From the NCBI GenBank assembly GCA_964195515.1, contig CAXMQO010000057.1, positions 1 through 18,530 of the forward strand: a stretch of 18,530 bases of DNA, read 5' to 3'. Below are positions 13,532 to 18,530 of this stretch, piece by piece. The position numbers were made by a program, and so were the translations under genes. The notes under the pieces were generated by a model, which ran no database searches, was not told the origin of the DNA, and saw only the letters and a list, made by a program, of their open reading frames with translations. How positions within the stretch are numbered: position 1 is the stretch's first letter; every line of letters begins with the position of its first letter. This DNA is from JAHEEL01 sp964195515 (GTDB taxonomy: Bacteria; Actinomycetota; Acidimicrobiia; Spongiisociales; UBA5794).

Positions 13532-14838
13532 CTCACCTCTCCAAGGATCAAGGGTCGGGGCGTCTGCGGTTCGTCGGATACGGTCCACGCGGTCTCGAGG
13601 ACCGCGAGACACGCGGCGAGTTGGTCATCGGTGTTGTATCCCACTGCCGCCAGCGCGTCGCCGGTGGTGACTTCGTCGCCGACTCTGGCCTGGATCGTGA
13701 TACCGACACCGGGATCGACGTCGTCTTCCTTCGCCTGGCGTCCGGCTCCGAGGCGAACCGCCGAACGGCCGACGGCGAGCGCGTCGCAACGTTCGATGAA
13801 ACCGGCCCGATCGGCGACGACCGTGTGGGTTTGGCCGGCAGACGGGAGGAGTGACTGATCGTCGAGCACCCGGGGGTCTCCGCCCTGAGCCACGATGACC
13901 CTGGCGAAGACGTCGAGGCCGGTTCCGGAGGCGACGACCGATTCGAGTCGTGACCGTGCCTCGTCGCGATCGGCAGCGACGCCACCGAGGATCAGCATCT
14001 CCTCGCCGAGGCGGTAGGTGAGTTCGGTGACGTCGTCCGGTCCGTCTCCTTTGAGAATGGCGATCGACTCGATCATTTCGTTTGCGTTGCCGATCTCGGC
14101 GCCGAGGGGCTGGTCCATGTCGGTGAGGAGACCGACGACCGGCGTGTTGTGGGACTTGCCGATGCCGACCATCGTCTCCGCCAACTCTCGTCCGGAAGCG
14201 ACGTCCTTCATGAATGCACCCGAGCCGATCTTGACATCAAGAACGAGTCCGTCGAGGTCTTCTGCGAGCTTCTTCGACATGATCGATGAGGAGATGAGTG
14301 GTATCGCCGGTACGGTGCCGCTCGCATCCCGGAGGGCATAGATCCGTCGGTCGGCTGGTACGAGCGTCTCCGACTGACCGCCGAGAACGAGGCCGAGCTT
14401 GTCGAGTTGCTCGGCGAATTCGCGAGGGTCGAGGCGGGTCCGGAAGCCGGGGATCGTTTCGAGCTTGTCGAGTGTGCCGCCCGTGTGGCCGAGGCCGCGC
14501 CCCGACATCATCGGGACGGCGATTCCGCAGGCCACGACCATGGGAGCGAGCGGGATGCTGATCTTGTCGCCGACACCACCGGTCGAGTGTTTGTCAATCT
14601 TCGGCCTGTCGGTGGATGACAGGTCGAGTACGTCGCCCGAGTGGAGCATCGCATCGGTCCAGGCTGCGAGTTCCTCTTGGGTCATGCCGCGGAACATGAC
14701 CGCCATGAGGAACGCGGAGAGCTGGTAGTCGGGGATCTCATCCGCGGTGTAGCGGGCGATGATCCACTCGAGTTCTGCGGCCGCCAGCGCCTCACCGTCG
14801 CGTTTGGCTCCGATCAACTCCGGCATGCTGTAGCTCAT
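13528..14838 (-). CDS. deoA: Thymidine/pyrimidine-nucleoside phosphorylase
   Basis: This enzyme reversibly splits thymidine, deoxyuridine or uridine with phosphate to the base and sugar-1-phosphate. The 436 residues match the family. Motifs are AKRDGEALAAAELEWII (11-27), IPDYQLSAFLMA (35-46), the phosphate-binding KHSTGGVGDK (83-92), the signature SGRGLGHTGGTLDKLE (112-127) and the SSSIMSKKLAEDLDGLVLDVKIG-GAFMK block. Sequence alone does not separate strict thymidine phosphorylase (DeoA) from the broader Pdp. ATG 14838 has GGAGGG 3 nt upstream and overlaps the preceding ATL stop (ATGA). A longer frame to 14982 would overlap that gene and adds unrelated residues. The product bases could feed Upp (uracil) encoded upstream. 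Confidence 0.94.
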   Translation of the reverse strand: MSYSMPELIGAKRDGEALAAAELEWIIARYTADEIPDYQLSAFLMAVMFRGMTQEELAAWTDAMLHSGDVLDLSSTDRPKIDKHSTGGVGDKISIPLAPMVVACGIAVPMMSGRGLGHTGGTLDKLETIPGFRTRLDPREFAEQLDKLGLVLGGQSETLVPADRRIYALRDASGTVPAIPLISSSIMSKKLAEDLDGLVLDVKIGSGAFMKDVASGRELAETMVGIGKSHNTPVVGLLTDMDQPLGAEIGNANEMIESIAILKGDGPDDVTELTYRLGEEMLILGGVAADRDEARSRLESVVASGTGLDVFARVIVAQGGDPRVLDDQSLLPSAGQTHTVVADRAGFIERCDALAVGRSAVRLGAGRQAKEDDVDPGVGITIQARVGDEVTTGDALAAVGYNTDDQLAACLAVLETAWTVSDEPQTPRPLILGEVR

Positions 14839-15131
14839 GAACCCTCCGATTCGGGGCGTGTATTGTCGCGCAACCTGACGCGACCATTGCTGACCGTGAT
14901 TCCTTCGCTCCTCAACAGCTCGGTCTGTCGTTGTTCCAGCCCCGGGGCGAGTCGTCCCGACCTGGCGACGACCCGCCACCACGGAAGACCTGGTGTCGAT
15001 CGGACGAGGTTGCCGACGGCACGGGCGGCACCGGGAAATCCCGCCTCCTCAGCGACCTCGCCGTACGACACGACTTCACCGGGTTCGAGCCGTTCGAGCA
15101 CCCTGGCGACGTCCTCGCCGAAGTCCTTCAT
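14835..15131 (-). CDS. Alkyltransferase-like (ATL/MGMT-fold) protein without the acceptor cysteine
   Basis: This 98-residue protein has the DNA-binding fold of O6-methylguanine-DNA methyltransferase: VSYGEVAEEAGFPGAARAVGNLVRS (helix-turn-helix and arginine-finger region, about 24-48), then LPWWRVV. In MGMT the equivalent motif is PCHRVV, with the alkyl-accepting Cys. Here Trp-Trp replaces Cys-His, so it cannot accept alkyl groups and fits the alkyltransferase-like (ATL) class, which flags O6-alkylguanine for nucleotide excision repair. The C-terminal GRLAPG and LLRSEGITVSNGRV segments are typical. ATG 15131 has GAGG (15140-15137) 5 nt upstream, and its stop overlaps deoA (ATGA). A DNA-damage protein is an unexpected member of a salvage operon. 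Family confident; role inferred. Confidence 0.88.
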   Translation of the reverse strand: MKDFGEDVARVLERLEPGEVVSYGEVAEEAGFPGAARAVGNLVRSTPGLPWWRVVARSGRLAPGLEQRQTELLRSEGITVSNGRVRLRDNTRPESEGS

Positions 15132-15217
15132 CGCTGCCTCACCTTTGCGTAGGCATCGGCATCGTACGAACGGATGAGCTCTTGCTTGATCGCCCGGGCG
15201 CAGAACGGATCGCTCAA
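15128..15217 (-). CDS. Possible 29-residue micro-ORF filling the upp-ATL gap
   Basis: A reading frame from TTG 15217 overlaps the upp stop (TTGA) and ends with a TGA that overlaps the ATL ATG (ATGA), so it fills the 82-bp gap exactly. Its product begins MSDPFCARAIKQELIR and ends AYAKVRQR. The amino-acid mix is protein-like and most codons end in G or C, as in neighbouring genes. There is no good ribosome binding site and I recognise no family. It could be a coupling peptide that keeps ribosomes moving between upp and ATL, or chance. Confidence 0.3.
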   Translation of the reverse strand: MSDPFCARAIKQELIRSYDADAYAKVRQR

Positions 15218-15831
15218 AGCGTCCCGAACAGCCGATCGCCCATGTCTCCAAGACCGGGCACGATGTAGGCACGGTCATTGAGTTCGCGGTCGTGGGCAGC
15301 GGCGATGACATGAACGTCGGGGTGATCGTCGTACATACGGCGGACTCCATCGGGCGCCGTAACCACGCAGAGGGCGGTGATGTCGCGCGCCCCGGACGAT
15401 TTGACTTTGTCGACAGCCCATGAGAGCGACCCACCCGTTGCGAGCATCGGTTCGAGAATGAATACCGAGGCGTCGGACAGGTCGGGGAGGCGGAAGTAAT
15501 ACTCCTGCGGAAGTGCCGTCTCCTCGTCGCGCTGCACACCGGCGAAGCCGACCTTGCAGTCGGGGATCATGTCGAGAACCGCATCGAGCATCCCAAGACC
15601 GGCCCGCAACACGGCCACAGCAACCACGTCGTGGATGCGGTAGCCGATGGTCGTCTCCATCGGTGTTCGGACTTCGATCTCGGCAAGCGGCAAACGCTTC
15701 GTTGCTTCATGCACCAGGCTGTACGTGAGACCACGGGCCGCCGCCCGGAACAGCTCAGGTCGGGTGTCCTCGGCACGGAGAACGGTCAGATAGTGTCGGG
15801 CCAACGGATGATCGATCACAGTGAGATTCAT
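15214..15831 (-). CDS. upp: Uracil phosphoribosyltransferase
   Basis: Upp joins uracil and PRPP to give UMP, completing salvage of the base released by the pyrimidine phosphorylase encoded downstream. The 205-residue product matches the family. It has the start NLTVIDHPLARHYLTVLR, RAGLGMLDAVLDMIP (76-90), the PRPP loop EPMLATGGS (127-135) and the uracil-binding YIVPGLGDMGDRLFGT (189-204). The loop usually begins with Asp; Glu127 here is a conservative change. The ATG at 15831 has no clear ribosome binding site. A weak GAGACT hexamer 6 nt before it could be a leaderless -10, but this is speculative. It is the first gene of the minus-strand operon, 54 bp from divergent ffh. Confidence 0.96.
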   Translation of the reverse strand: MNLTVIDHPLARHYLTVLRAEDTRPELFRAAARGLTYSLVHEATKRLPLAEIEVRTPMETTIGYRIHDVVAVAVLRAGLGMLDAVLDMIPDCKVGFAGVQRDEETALPQEYYFRLPDLSDASVFILEPMLATGGSLSWAVDKVKSSGARDITALCVVTAPDGVRRMYDDHPDVHVIAAAHDRELNDRAYIVPGLGDMGDRLFGTL

Positions 15832-15867
15832 GTCGCGAGTCTCGCACGTCGCGTGTCTCGCTGCGAG
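15832..15867. repeat. Direct repeat and small palindromes between upp and ffh
   Basis: GTCGCGAGTCTCGC (15832-15845) recurs as GTCGCGTGTCTCGC (15848-15861), one mismatch at a 16-bp period. Two short dyads are embedded: GCGAG-T-CTCGC (15835-15845) and CTCGC-T-GCGAG (15857-15867). They fill most of the 54-bp divergent gap, just upstream of the ffh -10 and at the upp start, where an operator would be expected. In CG-rich DNA such repeats can also arise by chance. Confidence 0.55.
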
Positions 15868-15870
15868 CCG

Positions 15871-15876
15871 TAGACT
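15871..15876 (+). promoter_or_regulatory. Probable leaderless -10 of ffh
   Basis: TAGACT (15871-15876) fits TANNNT and lies 9 nt before the ffh ATG (15886). With no Shine-Dalgarno sequence in between, transcription probably begins at or within a base or two of the start codon. I see no convincing -35; the direct repeat at 15832-15861 occupies that position. Confidence 0.45.
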
Positions 15877-15885
15877 CCCTGTTCC

Positions 15886-17226
15886 ATGTTCGATTCCCTT
15901 TCCAGCCGGTTGAACGACGCCTTCTCGCGATTGCGCGGCAAGGGCCGTCTCTCAGAATCCGACGTGAACGACGCCCTTCGCGAGGTGCGGATCGCCCTCC
16001 TCGAGGCTGATGTCAACGTGTTGGTCGTGAAATCAATGCTGGCGCGCGTGAAAGAACGGGCCGTCGATACCGAGGTGACGAAAAGCCTCACTCCGGGTCA
16101 GCAGGTCATCAAGATCGTTCACGAAGAGCTGATCGTCACTCTCGGCGCCGAGGAGGTGCCGCTGATCCGGCCGGCCGCCCCACCGCTCGTCATCCTCATG
16201 GTCGGTCTGCAGGGCTCCGGCAAGACCACGACGGCGGCGAAGCTGGCGAAACACGTGAAGAGCAAGGGGAAACGCCCCATGCTCGTCGCTGCAGATCTTC
16301 AGCGCCCGGCGGCGATCGACCAACTCGAGTCGCTGGGGAAGAGGATCGACGTCCCCGTCTACGTTGATCGCAAGGCCAAGGCTCCGAGGCTCGTCAAGGC
16401 CGCCTTGAAAGAAGCGCGGACCGACGGCGCGAACGTTGTGATCATCGATACTGCCGGTCGCCTGCAGGTCGACAAGGACCTCATGAAGGAACTGGCCGCG
16501 GTGCGCAAGGCTGCGGATCCGGGCGAGGTGCTCCTTGTGCTGGATGCGATGACCGGCCAGGAAGCCGTCAACGTCGCGAACGGTTTCCTCGAGTACACCG
16601 ATCTCACCGGTCTTGTTCTCACCAAACTCGACGGTGATGCGCGCGGCGGCGCAGCCATTTCCGCGCGTGAGGTGACCGGGCAGCCGATCAAGTTTGTCGG
16701 TGTGGGCGAGGGCATCGACGAGCTCGATGTCTTCTACCCGGAGCGCATGGCGTCACGCATCCTCGGCATGGGTGACGTGCTGTCGCTCATCGAGAAGGCC
16801 GAGACGATCTACGACGAACAGGAGGCTGAGCAAGCGGCAGCCAAGATGTTGGATGCCTCTTTCAACCTCGAAGACTTCCTCCATCAGTTCCAGCAGATCA
16901 AGAAGATGGGGTCATTGCAGCAGCTGGTTGGTATGCTCCCGGGCGCCGGATCGGCACTGCGCGACGTCGAGATCGACGACCGTCAACTCGCTCGCGTCGA
17001 GGCCATCATCCGGTCGATGACCACCGCGGAGCGCCGGGATCCCAAGACCATCAACGGGAGCCGCAAGCGACGCATCGCAAGGGGTTCGGGGACGCGGCCG
17101 CAGGACGTCAACGTGTTGCTCAAGCAGTTCTCCGAAACACAGAAGATGATGAAGGCATTCGCCGGAGGTAGGAGCCCAATTCCCGGGCTTACCCTGCCGG
17201 GGATGAGCCGCAAGAAGAAGAGGTAG
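15886..17226 (+). CDS. ffh: Signal recognition particle protein Ffh
   Basis: Ffh binds 4.5S/SRP RNA and nascent signal sequences and pairs with FtsY to deliver ribosomes to SecYEG. The 446-residue product has the N domain (1-95), the G domain and the M domain. G-domain motifs are G1 GLQGSGKTT (107-115), DLQRPAAIDQL (137-147), DTAGRLQ (188-194) and TKLDGDARGG (246-255). The Met-rich M domain follows from RILGMGDVLSLIEKA, with the RNA-binding SRKRRIARGSGT and a DVNVLLKQF-ETQKMMK helix. It ends in a basic KKKR tail. The start is likely leaderless. A GAGG at its end serves rpsP, which begins 2 nt after the stop. The usual GMG of the M-domain finger loop reads PGAGSAL here. Confidence 0.97.
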   Translation: MFDSLSSRLNDAFSRLRGKGRLSESDVNDALREVRIALLEADVNVLVVKSMLARVKERAVDTEVTKSLTPGQQVIKIVHEELIVTLGAEEVPLIRPAAPPLVILMVGLQGSGKTTTAAKLAKHVKSKGKRPMLVAADLQRPAAIDQLESLGKRIDVPVYVDRKAKAPRLVKAALKEARTDGANVVIIDTAGRLQVDKDLMKELAAVRKAADPGEVLLVLDAMTGQEAVNVANGFLEYTDLTGLVLTKLDGDARGGAAISAREVTGQPIKFVGVGEGIDELDVFYPERMASRILGMGDVLSLIEKAETIYDEQEAEQAAAKMLDASFNLEDFLHQFQQIKKMGSLQQLVGMLPGAGSALRDVEIDDRQLARVEAIIRSMTTAERRDPKTINGSRKRRIARGSGTRPQDVNVLLKQFSETQKMMKAFAGGRSPIPGLTLPGMSRKKKR

Positions 17227-17228
17227 AC

Positions 17229-17696
17229 ATGCCGGTGAAGATCCGCCTGACGCGGATGGGTAAGAAGAAGCAGCCCTCGTATCGCGTCGTGGTGATCGAC
17301 TCACGCAAGCAGCGCGATGGCAAGTACATCGAGCAGATCGGCCGGTACGACGCCCGCGAGAATCCGTCACTCATCGAGATTGACAACGCTCGGGCGGTCG
17401 ACTGGCTCCAGAAGGGCGCACAGCCGACGGACCGAGCGAAGAAATTGCTCGAGATCTCCGGTGCCTGGACCGAGTTCAGGGTCGCCAGGGGTGATATTCA
17501 TGTCGTCGTCGACAAACCGAAGAAGAAGGCCGAGCCGAAGCCCGTGATTCTCGACGAGATCGTTCAAGAGGCAGCCGCAGAGGCAGCCGCAGAGACAGCC
17601 GTAGAGGCCGAAGTCGAACTCATGGAAGAGGTCGTGGTGGCCGAAGAGGTCGTGGTGGCCGAAGAGGTCGTAGCAGAGGGATCGGACGAAGCATGA
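17229..17696 (+). CDS. rpsP: Small ribosomal subunit protein bS16 with long acidic tail
   Basis: bS16 is an early assembly protein of the 30S subunit. Residues 1-95 form the standard domain: VKIRLTRMGKKKQPSYRVVVIDSRKQRDGKYIE, then YDARENPSLIEIDNARAVDWLQKGAQPTD. Beyond the core, a lysine-rich patch (96-104) leads to a tail at 105-155 with no Lys or Arg, made of Ala, Val and Glu. Many actinobacterial bS16 proteins carry such extensions, whose role is unclear. The tail is encoded by two tandem repeat sets (17571-17606, 17625-17678). GAGG at 17220-17223 lies 5 nt before the ATG. The stop overlaps khpA (ATGA). Confidence 0.96.
   Translation: MPVKIRLTRMGKKKQPSYRVVVIDSRKQRDGKYIEQIGRYDARENPSLIEIDNARAVDWLQKGAQPTDRAKKLLEISGAWTEFRVARGDIHVVVDKPKKKAEPKPVILDEIVQEAAAEAAAETAVEAEVELMEEVVVAEEVVVAEEVVAEGSDEA
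17571..17606 (+). repeat. 12-bp in-frame tandem repeat in rpsP
   Basis: GCAGCCGCAGAG occurs twice exactly (17571-17582, 17583-17594) and once with two changes (17595-17606), encoding AAAE, AAAE and TAVE. The period is a multiple of three, so copy-number change lengthens or shortens the bS16 tail without breaking the frame. Confidence 0.9.
17625..17678 (+). repeat. 18-bp in-frame tandem repeat in rpsP
   Basis: GAAGAGGTCGTGGTGGCC occurs twice with no mismatch (17625-17642, 17643-17660), then as a diverged third copy (17661-17678). It encodes EEVVVA, EEVVVA and EEVVAE. Identity at synonymous positions suggests recent slippage or recombination. Confidence 0.9.
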
Positions 17697-17944
17697 AGCA
17701 AGGCGACATTGTCGAAAAGGTCGTGACCTACGTCGTCACACAGATCGTTGACGACGCCGATTCCGTCAAAGTCGAGATCGTGTCGGACGGCGACGATGCC
17801 ATCGTTGCCGAGGTCCGCACCGCCAAGTCGGACATGGGGCGCGTCATCGGTCGCCGCGGTCGTGTGGCTCGGGCGATTCGCTCCGTCGCATCGGTCGCAG
17901 GCGATGAAGAGGGCGTCTCCGTCGAGGTCGACTTCCTCGACTGA
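17693..17944 (+). CDS. khpA: KH-domain RNA-binding protein KhpA
   Basis: KhpA is a small single-KH protein that binds RNA and, in some Gram-positives, pairs with KhpB/EloR to affect cell elongation and sRNA regulation. The 83-residue product contains the KH GxxG loop as VIGRRGRVARAIRSV (51-65, GRRG at 53-56), flanked by strands EIVSDGDDAIVAEVR and EGVSVEVDFLD. Its position between rpsP and rimM is conserved in Actinomycetota and Firmicutes. ATG 17693 overlaps the rpsP stop (ATGA). The partner khpB is not in the window. Confidence 0.93.
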   Translation: MKQGDIVEKVVTYVVTQIVDDADSVKVEIVSDGDDAIVAEVRTAKSDMGRVIGRRGRVARAIRSVASVAGDEEGVSVEVDFLD

Positions 17945-17945
17945 C

Positions 17946-18467
17946 GTGGTACCGATTCTTGTCGGATACGTTCGCCGGGCACACGGCATCAACGGTGCCG
18001 TTGTCGTGCGCCCGCTCACAGACGATCCAACTGGCCGTTGGCTCTCCGGGGCCGAGATGGCCAGCGATGACAACCCGTCGATCATCTACACCATCGCGGA
18101 GGTCGGTCCCCACAAGGACGGACTCCTTGTTCGATTCGAAGGTGTCTTCGATCGCGAAGCCGCGGAGGCGCTGCGTGGAACGTCATTCACGATCGGGGCC
18201 GATGAGCGGCGTGACCTCGACTCCGAGGAGTTCTGGCCCGACGATCTCGTCGGATGCACCGTCGTCGACGAGGCCGGCGAGTCCCTCGGAACGGTTGAGT
18301 CAGTCGTATTTGGAGCCGCGCAGGATCGTCTCTCGGTCCGCACTCCGGACGGAAGTGTCGAGGTTCCTTTCGTCGACGCCATTGTCCCCATCGTGGATCT
18401 GGACGCCCGCCGGATCGTGATGTCACCGCCGATCGGCCTCTTCCCTTCGAATGAGGAACCTGGGTAG
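17946..18467 (+). CDS. rimM: Ribosome maturation factor RimM
   Basis: RimM binds ribosomal protein uS19 and assists folding of the 16S rRNA 3' domain in 30S assembly. The 173-residue product has the N-terminal RimM barrel (VGYVRRAHGINGAVVVRPLTDDP at about 6-28) and a PRC-barrel domain (FWPDDLVGCTVVDEAGESLGTVESV, then QDRLSVRTPDGSVEVPFVDAIVPIVDLDARRIVM). GTG 17946, one base after the khpA stop, gives the family start; a longer frame from 17748 would overlap khpA and is foreign to the family. No strong ribosome binding site is visible, so translation may be coupled to khpA. trmD is commonly next, but the downstream frame does not look like TrmD. Confidence 0.95.
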   Translation: MVPILVGYVRRAHGINGAVVVRPLTDDPTGRWLSGAEMASDDNPSIIYTIAEVGPHKDGLLVRFEGVFDREAAEALRGTSFTIGADERRDLDSEEFWPDDLVGCTVVDEAGESLGTVESVVFGAAQDRLSVRTPDGSVEVPFVDAIVPIVDLDARRIVMSPPIGLFPSNEEPG

Positions 18468-18493
18468 ACGGACGACCCCGAGCGACATTGTCG

Positions 18494-18499
18494 TATCCT
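18494..18499 (+). promoter_or_regulatory. Possible leaderless -10 before the last reading frame
   Basis: TATCCT at 18494-18499 ends 7 nt before a GTG at 18507 with no Shine-Dalgarno between, the same arrangement as smc and ffh. No convincing -35 is seen. This marks a probable new transcription unit after rimM. Confidence 0.35.
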
Positions 18500-18506
18500 G
18501 GGATCC

Positions 18507-18530
18507 GTGCCGTACGACCCGCACCACCAC
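18507..18530 (+). CDS. Start of an unidentified gene, cut by the window edge
   Basis: A GTG frame encodes only eight residues, VPYDPHHH, before the window ends. It does not resemble the usual start of TrmD, the gene most often found after rimM. The PYDP-HH pattern recalls, from memory, the N-termini of some REP-associated tyrosine transposases (TnpA_REP/RAYT). Eight residues cannot establish this, and the frame could also be a short non-gene. Confidence 0.3.

Noticed and set aside
12866..13858. 330-codon plus-strand frame across the punA/deoA junction
   Set aside because: It is antisense to two well-supported enzymes whose motifs are intact; its predicted residues show no domain.
14839..14982. 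N-terminal extension of the deoA frame to 14982
   Set aside because: The added 48 residues overlap the ATL gene and are foreign to the family. ATG 14838 has a strong ribosome binding site and gives the normal protein length.

Overview
This window looks like chromosomal core DNA of a moderately high-G+C (roughly 60% by eye) actinomycetote. I lean towards an Acidimicrobiia-like lineage, but with low confidence because this rests on protein character and gene order alone. Supporting points are a SepIVA/DivIVA-like coiled-coil gene beside the YceD (DUF177) gene, a C+ type bL32 gene, the Smc-FtsY-Ffh neighbourhood, FtsY with an N-terminal membrane anchor, bS16 with a long acidic tail, and probable leaderless starts. 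Coding density is very high. No gap exceeds about 85 bases, and many junctions are 4-nt stop/start overlaps (ATGA or GTGA).

Layout. (1) 18-5902, plus strand: recG (5' end incomplete or disrupted), rsmD, coaD, sepIVA-like, yceD-like, rpmF, plsX, rnc. This single run links DNA repair, rRNA methylation, CoA and phospholipid synthesis, septum biology and RNA processing. (2) 5975-10896, plus strand: smc, ftsY, cdd, beginning at a probable leaderless promoter. (3) 10909-12633, minus strand: etfB-etfA, convergent with cdd and with its own promoter. (4) 12704-15831, minus strand: a nucleoside/base salvage operon read upp, possible micro-ORF, ATL (alkyltransferase-like protein), deoA/pdp, punA. (5) 15886-18467, plus strand: ffh, rpsP, khpA, rimM, divergent from upp and starting at a probable leaderless promoter. 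A further GTG reading frame begins at 18507 and runs off the edge.

The protein-targeting and translation genes (ftsY, ffh, rpsP, khpA, rimM) are commonly near neighbours in Actinomycetota. Here a salvage and electron-transfer block (cdd, etfBA, punA, deoA, ATL, upp) sits between ftsY and ffh. Cdd, DeoA/Pdp, PunA and Upp together turn cytidine, uridine, thymidine and purine nucleosides into free bases and UMP.

The least ordinary signal is a pair of related 40-bp elements at 5882-5921 and 10876-10915. Each has three tandem 8-bp units followed by a 16-nt tail that folds back on the units. They lie at the 3' ends of two unrelated genes (rnc and cdd), in the same orientation and reading frame, and supply both genes' last codons and stop codon. 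I saw no CRISPR array, tRNA, rRNA, insertion sequence or prophage. I did not find a clear new multi-gene system; the repeat element and a possible 29-codon micro-ORF are the best leads.
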